64,000 nucleotides of DNA from Madurella fahalii (taxonomy: Eukaryota; Ascomycota; Sordariomycetes; Sordariales): positions 7,465,001-7,529,000 of the forward strand of contig CM056875.1 in the NCBI GenBank assembly GCA_029876055.1. Reading direction: 5' to 3'. Made by a program: the position numbers and the translations under genes. The notes beneath the pieces are model-generated. The model saw nothing but the letters and a program-made list of their open reading frames with translations. It did not search any database and had not been told where the DNA came from. Positions 1-10,098 of this stretch are shown in pieces; positions within the stretch are counted from its first letter, which is position 1, and each line of letters starts with the position of its first letter.

Positions 1-1474
1 TTGAATCTGGTGACTGGAAGCTTGACGCCGCGCCGTTCAACCTGCGGCTCAACTACACCCCCGTTGCCATTGCCGTACCCAAGACGGCCAAGCATGTTCA
101 AGATGCCGTTGCCTGTGCGAGAGAGCTCGGCATAAAAGCAAATGCAAAATGTGGCGGGCACAGCTACGCGTCCTTCGGTCTGGGCGGAGAGGACGGCCAC
201 TTGATCATCCAGATGGACAGGATGAACAAGGTCGTCTTGGATAACAATACAGGCATCGCAACGGTCGAAGGCGGCTCTCGTCTGGGCCACATCGCATGGG
301 AGCTCTATAACCAGGGCAAGAGAGGTATCAGCCATGGAACGTGCCCAGGGTGAGTTACTGCCCGCTGACGAACCAAATGCTTGACACAACCGGGCTAACC
401 CGTTCTGCAGCGTGGGTGTCGGCGGACATGTACTCCATGGTGGATACGGAATAAGCTCCCACACCAAGGGCCTCGCATTGGACTGGGTGGTTGGCGCCAC
501 GGTTGTCCTGGCCAATTCAACCATCGTGAACTGCTCGGCAACCGAGAATGCCGACCTCTTCTGGGCGATGCGTGGTGCGGGCGGGTCAATGGGTATTGTG
601 ACCGAGTTCCGCTTCGACACCTTTGAGGTCCCGGAACAAGTGACTTACTTCATCGCGCCGGTGCGATGGTCTACAGAGGCCAGAGCACTCGTCGGCATGC
701 GGGCAGTTCAGGAATTTGCCCAGACCATGCCGGCAGAGCTGAACATGCGCCTGTTTATCGCTAGCCGATTTGTCAACCTCGAAGGACTGTACTACGGCGA
801 CAAGGAAGGTTTGAAGGTCGCCCTAGCGCCGCTGATTGAGAAAACGAATGCAACAATGGCCATGATGGAGACAGGCGACTGGCTTGCTCAGCTCAAACAT
901 TTTGGAGGCGGTATGGACCTGGACCAAGGGCACCCGTACGATGAAGTAAGCTAAACACGCCGTCCTGAACCGGGAGGGTAGCAGCTGACAGCCCCAACAG
1001 CACGAGACATTCTATTCCACGAGTCTCTACACCAAAGCACTCAACGAGACGCAACTTGAGACTTTTGTCAGCTACTGGTTCAAGCACGCCAAGGCGAACA
1101 AGCGAGACTGGTATGTGCATATCGACTTGCATGGCGGCAACAATTCTGCTGTATCGCGCCATGCTGCCGATTCGACCGCCTACGCCCACCGCGATTACCT
1201 TCTCATGTATTTGCTGTACGACCGCGTTGACAGGGGCGTCTACCCTGCCGACGGACACAGCTACATGGAGAACTTTTCTCGCAACATCACGAACGGCATG
1301 GCTAGGAGCGATTGGGGGATGTACATCAACTACCCGGATTCGAGGTTGGATCAGGAAGCCGCACAAGTCAACTACTGGGGAAGCCACCTGCCCAAGTTGC
1401 AAGCTATCAAGAAGGCCGTTGATCCTGAGGATCTGTTCCACTATCCGCAGGGCGTTTTGCCTGGATCTGAATGA
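1..1474 (+). CDS. FAD-linked oligosaccharide oxidase, AA7/BBE type (5' partial)
   Basis: Extracellular flavoenzyme that oxidises C1 of mono- or oligosaccharides to lactones with O2, giving H2O2. The 5' end lies outside the window, so the signal peptide is not seen. Exons read 1-349, 411-945 and 1001-1474, with introns 350-410 and 946-1000 (GTGAGT and GTAAGC donors). Two FAD anchors are visible: the His in CGGHSYASFG (N-terminal FAD_binding_4 domain) for 8-alpha-histidyl linkage, and the Cys in GTCPG, split across intron 1, for 6-S-cysteinyl linkage. The C-terminus carries the berberine-bridge motif, with the typical NYWG shortly before the DP.DLFxxPQ ending. Bicovalent flavin plus this layout is characteristic of gluco-, chito- or xylo-oligosaccharide oxidases. 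A xylanase gene lies 3 kb downstream on the other strand, so xylo-oligomers are a reasonable but unproven substrate. Confidence 0.9.
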
Positions 1475-1909
1475 TGGGTCGGATTGGAGAATAGGAAGAA
1501 GGGGAAGGGAGGCTCTTCGACTGCTCTCAGAAAACACATTGTCCTTGAGACATACCCATGCATGAAGGTACTAAAATTAGACAACCTGCATCACCTCAGA
1601 CACTGTACCTCGGACTTCTGCCTTGTCACAATGATAAAGCCTGCGTATTGGTCAGGGCACTGCAGGCCTATCGAAGTGATAGCCGCTGCACTCAATCGGA
1701 ACACCTTTCATAACACCTCGTTAACGTATGACATTATGATATTCACTATCCGAGCCCCGTGAGACCTGCGCCTCAAGTGCCCCCGCGTCCATTCCACAAC
1801 GACCGACCACCCTTGGCTGGACTTTTCCAATTTCCAAATCCGCGATTTGCAGTCTTTGCCCATAATATACGAACTCGAATTGCCAAAACCCCATGTCTCA
1901 CCACCCTCA
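1475..1909. other. Intergenic region between two + strand genes
   Basis: 3' end of the AA7 oxidase and promoter or 5' leader of the next gene. A short TA-rich stretch (ATAATATAC near 1860) lies just before the chosen start. Short ORFs here lack coding character. I see no RNA gene or repeat. Confidence 0.6.
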
Positions 1910-4030
1910 ATGGAGTTGTCGCTGTCTTTCGGTGCCGTGGGCGATATCATCGCCATCTGCGGACTGGTCAAAGGCATCGCTGCGGCCCTTGATGATGCCC
2001 GTGGATCGGCAAAGCATTACCGAGATCTAATCGAACATCTCCACATCATTGCTAGAACCATAACGGAGATTGATCGCGTCTTCCAACACCAATCGCGGAC
2101 AAGCGGGCTGGATAGTCTCCATTCTCTTGCCGTCCGCACAGCAGAGCAGATCAGCGAGACGTTGGGCGCTTTTAACGCCAAAATCAAGAAATTCCACCCG
2201 AGCCTATCACAATCTGGTTCCGGGAATAGGTTTCGAGACGCGGCGAGAAAGGTGCAATGGAAGATCGAGGAGCGGGACGTTGATAAGCTTCGTATGGAGA
2301 TGATGGGCTACTCGAGCTCATTACAGATATTGCTTCAGGCCGCTTCTCTGTATGTCGGGACAACGAGCACGTCAATTCCCATGCTAATAGGCGGATTTGT
2401 AGGCACGTGAATCAGCACGGTCACAGCGAGACCCACGGTCGTCTAGACAGCATTATGACGCAGACACGCGCGTTGGTAAGGGGACAAACCCAGGGATTGC
2501 AGCAATGCGCCAGCAGAATCAAGGAAACCCTTTCTGGACGTATCGGGTTCGTCATAAAGATCGGCTTGGACCTGAAGAAGACGACGGATCGCATCCTTGC
2601 TATCGGGCTGGACCTGCGCAAAGAACTCCAAGTTCTGCGGGGTCTCGTCTTCCAAATTGAGCGGCCGTTTGCAGACGAGCACTTTATCCTGGAAGACGCT
2701 GTAGGGAGGACATACCCGGTGCACTTACGGACGATTACGACGTGGGATGCCTTACAGTCCGTGTTGGAACAGCAATTTAGGGGCCGAAGTGGAGAGAGAC
2801 GGGTTGCCCGGAAGAGATATGCGCTCCATGACGAGTCGAACGGACGCCAAATCAGCGATGCGACAGATTGGGCCCAGGCATTTCGGCCTCGTCAGCGAGT
2901 TGTGATGAGCATATTCTGTGCCGAAAAGGAGGTGGAGGGCAACACCCAAGAGACAACATCTTGTCCTCGCTGCTTTGCTGTCTCGCCGGGAGATTGCGGC
3001 ACATCAGTGAATTGGTGAGTAAGCCGAACCAATCTGTACAACGGACAAGAATTGATTATTAAAAACATAACAGCCACAAATGCCATTTTCAGTTTCGTCG
3101 GATGACTGAGATTGAGGATAGCGCGAGCGCGTCCTCGCAGGTGCAGAAAATCCCTACTCACGGCCAAAGCCTTTGCGGCAGACGGGGTAAAAGCGAGAAA
3201 ATCCTAGGGCATTTTGAAAATCGGAAGCGACGAATAGATGCCACCTATTCGGACCAATCTGATGAGGACGACTTTGCGGACTTCGCCCGCGTTGTCTTTA
3301 CGAGCAAGCGGCGCCGCGTTTCGAAGCGCCCGGGGTTTAAGAAAGACAGCTCTGCATCTCGCGTCCGGAGCAGGAAGGCGATCGCGGTTGATCGGATTTC
3401 GGATGATGTGGTACGAAGGAACGAGATGTGGAGTGGCCTTCAAGCCACTCAGTTGCCACCATTCGTCTGGGGCAATCTGAACTTACTTTCATCTTGTGCC
3501 TTGATCACGCTATCTGATCTTGGGCTTCTGGCTATTGACTTTAGGTCGGGATCCGGACTCACGCCACCTGCGCCCTCTGTGCCCCTCGCGTCCACGTCGG
3601 CGGGTGCCACGGCAAGGAGGCTCAATCGTGCCTATACCTGCGCCCTCTGCGAACCAGTAAGGGTGCGGACTCTCGCCTTCGCCCAATAGACGCCTCTTCT
3701 CTTGCTTTGTGCTAACTTGAATCGCATCAGATTTTCGATTCTCTAAAGGAATTTACGTAAGCTTCCTTCTATGCTGGTGACACGATTACCGCCAATACGT
3801 GTTCGGTAGTTGACAGCTCCTTGCTCAGTCGTCACCAGATAATTCGCCATCCACGTCAATTCAAGAGCCAATACCGGAATCAATACCGGGGTCAAAGACA
3901 CACGTGTCCAATATGTCTGAATTCGTACAACCGGCGAGATAATCTGCAGCGGCATATGGTGATTAGCGGACAGTACGGGTTCCCGGTGTTTTCCCCGAGT
4001 AATTACAGTGCTGACATGCCAATCCAGTAA
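1910..4030 (+). CDS. STAND-type N-terminal domain, ubiquitin-like domain, zinc-finger protein
   Basis: Unnamed fungal multidomain protein, 620 aa as modelled. Exons are 1910-2349, 2403-3014, 3074-3656, 3731-3756 and 3829-4030; every junction keeps phase. Residues 1-150 are helical and start MELSLSFGAVGDIIAICGLVKGI in style, like the N-terminal domains of fungal STAND/NLR proteins. Residues of about 230-330 look like the fungal ULD_2 ubiquitin-like fold (FILEDAVGRTYPV through VVMSIF). A CPRC...CHKC..FRR cysteine cluster follows, its second half formed only by the acceptor at 3073. The C-terminus has a C2H2 finger, CALC-x12-H-x4-H, assembled from exons 3, 4 (26 nt) and 5, then a second CPIC-x12-H finger whose last His is missing unless a 36-nt intron is removed. 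A KRRR-rich stretch suggests a nuclear protein. Function unknown; a signalling or regulatory role is inference. Confidence 0.72.
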
Positions 4031-4441
4031 TTCAAAAGCCGCGTCGAAGGATACTAATCCAAAACGTTGGCGTTGAACTCCCGCCGGACGCCGTGCGTGT
4101 CTGGGAGCTGAATCATACAGCAAGTCTCGACCAGGGTTTCTTTTTTTGTGGCAGTTGTAATGACCGAAACAAGGATTACAGCCTGGTGATTGGGAACGGT
4201 CGAGTCATTGCTGGGATAGTATGAGGCCGCTAAGGCCTTGCCTGTAGAATGAGATGGCCAGGGAATAACAGTATTATGGGATCCCGATATCGGGCTCAGA
4301 ACGTGCTTAACACGTCGTCTCGTAGCCACTCCGTCTCCGACCGTAGCTCAGGTTTACGTCTTCTCATCGCATAGGATATTCCTTTCCAAAATCCTAACAA
4401 CGCCGCAACATGCTCCCGTAACTCCCCCCCGCGTGAGGACC
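4031..4441. other. Tail-to-tail intergenic region
   Basis: Lies between the 3' ends of the ULD/zinc-finger gene (+) and the xylanase gene (-). Presumably holds both 3' UTRs. No gene, RNA or repeat recognised. Confidence 0.6.
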
Positions 4442-5872
4442 TTAGAGCACGAAGAACACAATAGACCAGACCAGCCCGCCTAACCCAACAGCTGTAACCG
4501 CATGTACGGTCCTATCCCCACCACTCTCCATTGTTGACGCCACCGCGCCGCCACCCGTCCCACTTTGGGCAGCCGCCTTGACGACCGCCGAAGTCACGCT
4601 CGCGCCAACTGCCGGACAAGCTCCATCCTCGCTTCCATTGTCATTTCCACCCCCGGCCCCATTTCCGGCCCCATTTCCACTCCCATTTCCGCTCCCGTTC
4701 CCGCTCCCATTCCCAGTTCCATTCCCGCCACCCGTACCCGCCCCCGCTGCCTCCTCTAACAACCTAAAGACGGCATCGTAGGCCGGCTTCTTGACGTAGT
4801 CCGCCGTAAACAAGCAGGCATCCCCCTTGCCGGGGAAGGTACTCGGCACCCAGCTGAACTTGTCGGTAAACTGCCAGACGGTAACGCCGACGCAGGCCGG
4901 CACGTCCAAGCAGGCGCCGACGGCGGCCACGTAGTCGACGGCCTGCTGCTGGCGGTCGGCGTCGGCGGCGGGCAGCGCGGCGTGGGCGATGTCGAGCTCG
5001 GTGAGGGCGACCTCGACGCCGAGCGCGGCGAACCGGGCCAGCAGCGCGGCCAGGTCGGCGCGCGGCGGCGTCTGGCCGACGGTGAGGTGGGCCTGGAAGC
5101 CGACGCCGTGGATCGGCGCGCCCGCGGCCTGGACCAGCCGGACGAGCCGCACCGCCCCCTCCGCCTTGGCCGCCGACGTCTCCAGGTTGAAGTCGTTGTA
5201 GTACAGCTTGGCCGCCGGGTCGGCCGCCGCTGCGGCCGAGAAGGACAGCGCGATGTACGCGTCCCCCAGCGTCGTCAGGAACACCGACTCGCGCAGCGTC
5301 CCGTCCTCATTGAGCGCCTCGTTCACCACGTCCCACGCGTAGCACCGCCCCGCGAAGTGCGTCATGACGTTGGTGATGTGCGTCTGGATCACCGCCGTGA
5401 GGGTCTCTGGCGTCCAGGCGGTGGTTCGGACTTATGGAAGGGTCAGAGACGTGGTTCTTTCGGCGGTGGGGAAGGGAGAGGGGGAGGGGGAGGTGCAACG
5501 GGCCTCACCGAATGAGGGTAATTGGGAGTGCCAGGTCAGGGTGTGGCAGCGGAGGAGTTGGCCGCTTGCCTCCGCCTTCTCGGCGATGGCGTCCGGGTTG
5601 GTGAAGACAAATTCGCCTTGTTGGGGTTGAGTTACTTCCCATTTCTGAGAGTTCTCGGGGGTGAGCATGCCAAACTCGTTCGCGTTGGTCGAGATGGCCT
5701 GGTAGGCTGCGTCGTTGAAGTTGTTCGTCTCCGTGGCGGTGCCAAAGTAGAGCTTCCCGGCGGCCACCATGAGGGAGTGTAAACCTTGGGCTTGCCCCTG
5801 AGCCACTGAAGGCCTGCCGGCGCTGACCAGCAGACCGGATATCATCAAGAAGGTGCGTGTGAGTCTTGCCAT
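4442..5872 (-). CDS. GH10 endo-1,4-beta-xylanase, GPI-anchored
   Basis: Secreted retaining endoxylanase, 450 aa. Exons 5872-5509 and 5430-4442 with a 78-nt intron whose removal restores SQLPSF-VRTTAW. The ATG at 5872 opens a signal peptide (MARLTRTFLMISGLLVSAG...). GH10 landmarks in order: TENSQKWE substrate-binding strand, the LTWHSQLP strand, acid/base Glu about residue 159 in DVVNEAL, nucleophile Glu about 266 in LTELDI, and VTVWQFTDKFSW. After the barrel comes a Gly/Asn/Ser-rich linker of repeated GNGS units, then a Thr/Ser stretch and a hydrophobic C-terminus (GLGGLVWSIVFFVL) with no polar tail, which is the pattern of a GPI attachment signal. No CBM1 is present. The enzyme is therefore probably tethered to the cell surface or wall. 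It cleaves xylan backbones and could feed the AA7 oxidase at 1-1474. Confidence 0.93.
4641..4746. repeat. Minisatellite-like repeat in the xylanase linker
   Basis: Imperfect short tandem units (CCATTTCC / CCGCTCCC / CCGTTCCC and similar, roughly 12 nt) that encode the GNGS-type linker on the minus strand. Copy number may vary between strains because in-frame gain or loss only changes linker length. Confidence 0.7.
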
Positions 5873-7018
5873 CTTGGGCGTCTGTTGTTTTGTTTCCCTC
5901 AACAAAGCCCTGCCAGAGGTTTGTTTACCTTAGTCTGTTAAATGGGGAGATCGTCGCCAAGACTAGCTCTCCAATGGTTTGTTGGCTCACTCCATGATGG
6001 AGAGAATAGCTGTGTATTTGTATGTTTTGTGCAACCATCACCAGCCTAAACCTCCGTGATGATCCATCAATGCTGCGTCAAGCCCCGGTTAGAGGCTGCC
6101 TCCATTTTCTCTTGGACCATGCGCACACTGGCTATTGGTGCCGCACGCCCATTTCCGGTCTCTGTGATACTCGTGGCATTGAGACCATCACAGCTGGTGC
6201 TGGCGATCTTTGGTGTTTCAGAGCCGGGGGGGGACGACCCCTGAGACACACCACAACCCGCTGGTATTAGCCATTGGAGCGTGGAGAGTCAATGCGCCAT
6301 CATGCATTTGATCCCATGAAGCCGGCGTCAAATATTTTTATCCCTTTTTATCCGTCCCTTGTCGGACCATGCGCGTCATGATCGTGGATCCGAGTTTACC
6401 GGTGCTTCGAACCATTATCGAAGTTTGTGAAACCGGGTTCGATCCCAGTTCCCGGATCCGGGAGGTACGCTCATACGTCAATTGTGCAGTGGTAGCTTGT
6501 CCTGAGAGAGCGTTATCCTCGTCTATTTGAGTAAGGCGTCATGTGAGTTGACACCTGTCTGGACCAAGACTCAATCCCCAGTTCACCTATATGAGACAAA
6601 CTCGAGGAACAACTGTTGCAAAGGGCTTATGGCCCTAGACAGGTCCGTCGTCGAAGTCTCAGGAGCCCCCAAATATCTCATGACTTTAAGCAGGCGCCGA
6701 TACTGTGCCCTGTCGTTTCCATAGTCTAGGAGGCTATAGATGATAGTGAAACCAGGCTCGGCGGCGTGGTTACAGATTGAGAGGGAGACCAGAGTGAACC
6801 AGTAATTAAAGGCCTAAGTTGTTACTAGCTTCGTCCGATCAGGATGTCTATCTCGATATGCAGCCAATGCTGAGTCAAGAATGCCAGCTCACCACTGACG
6901 CCGTGCAATGCATATCCCTCTTTCCATGTCCCCTACCACCCAAAAATGATCTTGTGTACCAGTGTGTACACCAAACCCCTCGCGTACTTATCCCTCCCTC
7001 TCTTGCTATTTTTGCAGG
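5873..7018. other. Intergenic region upstream of the xylanase
   Basis: Xylanase promoter plus the 3' flank of the FHIP gene. It holds the composite promoter element listed at 6263-6277 and a degenerate tRNA-like B-box near 6430 that I do not accept as a tRNA. Several short ORFs in all frames, none coding-like. Confidence 0.55.
6263..6277 (-). promoter_or_regulatory. Candidate XlnR/XLR-1 site fused to a CCAAT box
   Basis: On the minus strand, about 390-405 nt before the xylanase ATG, the sequence reads CCAATGGCTAATACC. GGCTAA matches the GGCTRR core of fungal xylanase activators (XlnR/Xyr1/XLR-1), and it abuts a CCAAT box. A second GGCTGG match lies near 6041 in the same orientation. The sequence match is direct; function is inferred, since 6-mers of this kind are common. 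Confidence 0.35.
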
Positions 7019-10000
7019 TTATGTAAACCTCACCTCATCAAACAACCCCGCCCTCACCTGCACCACACTCGCGAGCTCGAACAAGAAGCTCTGCAGGACA
7101 ATCGCATTCGTCAGCACATGCGACACCGAGGCCATCTTCTCCTCAGTCGGCGTTTCGGCGTCGGTCTCGTCCTGCCCGTCCTCCGACGGAGCCAGCAGCG
7201 CATCCTCACCACCTCCCTCTTCCGCCTTGGCCTCCTCCTCCTCAGCGTCCCCTGCGGTCTCGCCGGTCGCCGTCCTCTGCCTATCAAAGCTCAACACGAT
7301 CGGCTCGACCTGCGTCTCAGAAACCTTAGATTTGACCTGCGGAATGCCCACCTTCCGCGCAAGGATACTCTGGTCAACAGCCTGGAATGCCTTGACCTGA
7401 CTGGCAAACACATCTCCCCTGCTGTTGCTGGCGCTGCTGGCGTTTTCCCACGGAGGTTGTGGTACGCCTGGTTTACTGCTAGGCGAGAATGACCGGGCTA
7501 GTTGTCCAGATCCGCCGCGCAAAGGAGTATCACTAGGTGTGTAGGGGGTGGACGTAGACCGGTCAGGCACGCCCCGCCTTGCTGTTTCTTTACGGCCGCG
7601 TGGACTTCCTGACCGGGAGGGCGTGCCGAGCTCGGAGAGAATGCGCTGGGCGAAACCTTCCAGTCCTGATGGCCTCTCCCGGGGCGTGTTATACCCATCG
7701 TCGAAGACCGTCCGATCCAGAGAGGGAGTACCAGGCATAGGACTCCGCGACCGTGAAGCGTCGGGAGGTGGTTGTGGGTAGTCTGCTATTTGAAAGGCCT
7801 CGCGACGTTGCTGGAGCAAGTCGTCAAAGCGAGGGATACTCTCCCTGTAACCTTCTACTTGGTCGGAGAGAGCCTGTAGGATGTTGAGCAGACGAGGAAG
7901 GCCTGACTGAATCCACCTGGGCCGCCGGCGGGACTCTTGCATGGACTGCATCTGCTTGTATTCGATGTATTCCTGGGAGTCCGGATCCAATGGCGGCTCG
8001 GGCAATGGGGGACCGTCGTTATCCTCTTCGTAGACATAATTTTGTGGATTGCGTAGAAACCAACCCTCCAGGTGCATAAACCCACAGGCAGCAAGGTCGA
8101 AAATGGCTTCTGTTAGCGAGAGGTTCGTGTCGACCGGGTTGATGAAAAAGGTCTCGAGGCGGTCAAGCACAATGTTGAGTAGAGGGTCGCTAGGGTGGAG
8201 GGTGTGAGGCCGGACGTCTCTGGGCGCTCCAGGAAGGCTATCAGGGATGGCGGGCAGCTCGCGATTGTTGGTCGATGTCTTTGGTGTGACCAACTTGATG
8301 GAGCAGGGGTGATTCTCCAGCCGTACCTGCGTGTCCTTCAATATGTTGTCGTAGATCTCATCAAAGTTGTCCTGGCCGCCGATAGTTCCCGCCAGGGACA
8401 TGAGATACTCGACTTCTTGCTGGTGAGCACCTGCTGTTCGATGGTGTGATTCCGCAAGCACACCTTCGGTGTACAGCAGGGTGATGACTGCGTATCGATG
8501 GTGCCTCTTAAGAATCACCGACACTAGCTGGAGAGTGACATATACTGTCTGATTGTTCTGAGACCTGAGGCATGCAAGAATGAGATCGACCAGGTTGAAG
8601 AGCAATGGATCTGCGGCAGCCTCGCCTTTCGAGGCCATCATGGTTGCGAGGTCCAACGACTTCCGCTTGCGGGCGGCACTCACGACATCTCCCGCGTTAG
8701 AGCTGACGGAGCCCACAATGTCTGGTAAGGCGAGGAGGTAATGCAGGATCAGGTTGACCATATCAGGATGATCCACCGATTCCAAGATCCGTCGCAGATA
8801 TGTCAACACGGCAACCGAGGAGCCGCCATCGATATCGGACGACTCGAGCAAAGAGGGGTATCTGCATCACAATGAGCGAGAGGTGTTTCAGAGGCGATCG
8901 GAAGGTACCTACAGTAATTGTTGGAGGAAAATGACTTGGAAGTGTTCCAACAGAGTAGATTTGACCTCGACAGACCTGCAGTGGTTCAAGACGTCCTGCC
9001 AAAAGAGAAGATGGGAGAGAAATGTGTCTAGATGCGACTGGAACTCAGAGGAACAAGAGCTGACAACTTCGTAGTTGGACTTAGGATGCTGATAGTCGGA
9101 AAACGCAAGGATCGGTGGAAGCTCGTTCGAAGGGTGGTCGATCACTAGCTTGCGGCTCAGTTGACTATACAGAGCACCCAAGCCAGTAGCCATCAGCGTC
9201 GACAGATCGCTCTCTACAATCCACTGCTCAAGAAGGACTGAGCTTGACGCTGCTTCGATGATGTATAGCAGGCCAGTCCTAGCAAAATCACCAATCTTGC
9301 CCTCATGGTGGATGTAGTCAATGAGCAAGTAGAACAGCGGGAAGTCTTGCTTCTGCGTTCTCCCTGCAAACCTCTCGCGGTCATCCAGCTGTTTCACATC
9401 TAGCGGGTCATGTTGCTGGGATTTGAACCAGGCAGTCAAGATCTCGGGGTTGAGGCGGATCTTGGTGGTGATGTTGAAGGCCAGCTCGACAACACGAGCT
9501 TCGGTGTCGGCGCCGAGGCGGATGCTATTGGCGCCGGTTATGCGCACCAGCAGATTGGTGAGGCTGGCAGAAAAGTTTTCATTCTCGACAAAGGCTTCCT
9601 CTTCGCCCTCGATCAGGGTCGCAAAGAAGAGGACAGCCTCCTTGATAATCCACTCATTGAAGGAGCTCGTGGCGATCTTGGCCACGGGAATATACACCTG
9701 CTTGGCGGCGGAGAAGGCAATGCAGGGATGGGGCAGTGGGCGGCGGGACTCGTCGCTCAAGAGGTTCGTCAACTCCTGGAGGCGGATCTCGATGCGTTCG
9801 GCCGCTTCCTCGTCGTGGGCAAGGTTGGAGGAGTTGCGCCATGTGTGCTGGGCCGCGGTCAGCAAGTGGACGAGGCAATGTGGCAGACGACGGGCTGCTC
9901 ACCAGGAGCTGGCTGTATTCCTTCTCGAACCGGTGGAGACGGCGGGCAGGATCCTTTGCAAAGTCCTTGCGGGAGCTTGCCGACGACAGCGGCGTGTGTG

Positions 10001-10098
10001 CTAGGAGGCGCGACCACTGCAGAACCACAGGTTGTTAGCATGTGCGGGAGACCAATTGCACGCGGACTGGAGGCATTGCGGCTACTCACAAAATCCAT
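7019..10098 (-). CDS. fhipA: FHIP / RAI16-like subunit of the FTS-Hook-FHIP complex
   Basis: Large alpha-helical adaptor (966 aa) that in Aspergillus and animals joins Hook and FTS to couple dynein to early endosomes. Exons 10098-10090 (only ATGGATTTT), 10016-9903, 9847-8913 and 8861-7019. The first exon encodes just MDF, joined to WSRLLAHTP, which fits the family N-terminus. The conserved RAI16-like core spans the first roughly 600 residues, with FNEWIIKEAVLFFATLIEGEEEAF-like and FPLFYLLIDYIHHEGKIGDFAR-like blocks and DPLLNIVLDRLETFFINP. The C-terminal third is Ser/Pro/Arg-rich and probably disordered, before a final helix (LQSFLFELASVVQVRAGLFDEV). It faces away from the lipase gene over a 1.8-kb gap. 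The identification is from family motifs; the symbol follows the Aspergillus orthologue name. Confidence 0.88.

Noticed and set aside
6415..6600. tRNA or tRNA-derived repeat suggested by GGTTCGATCC and an A-box-like string
   Set aside because: The B-box-like string comes before the A-box-like string, and the arms do not pair into a cloverleaf.
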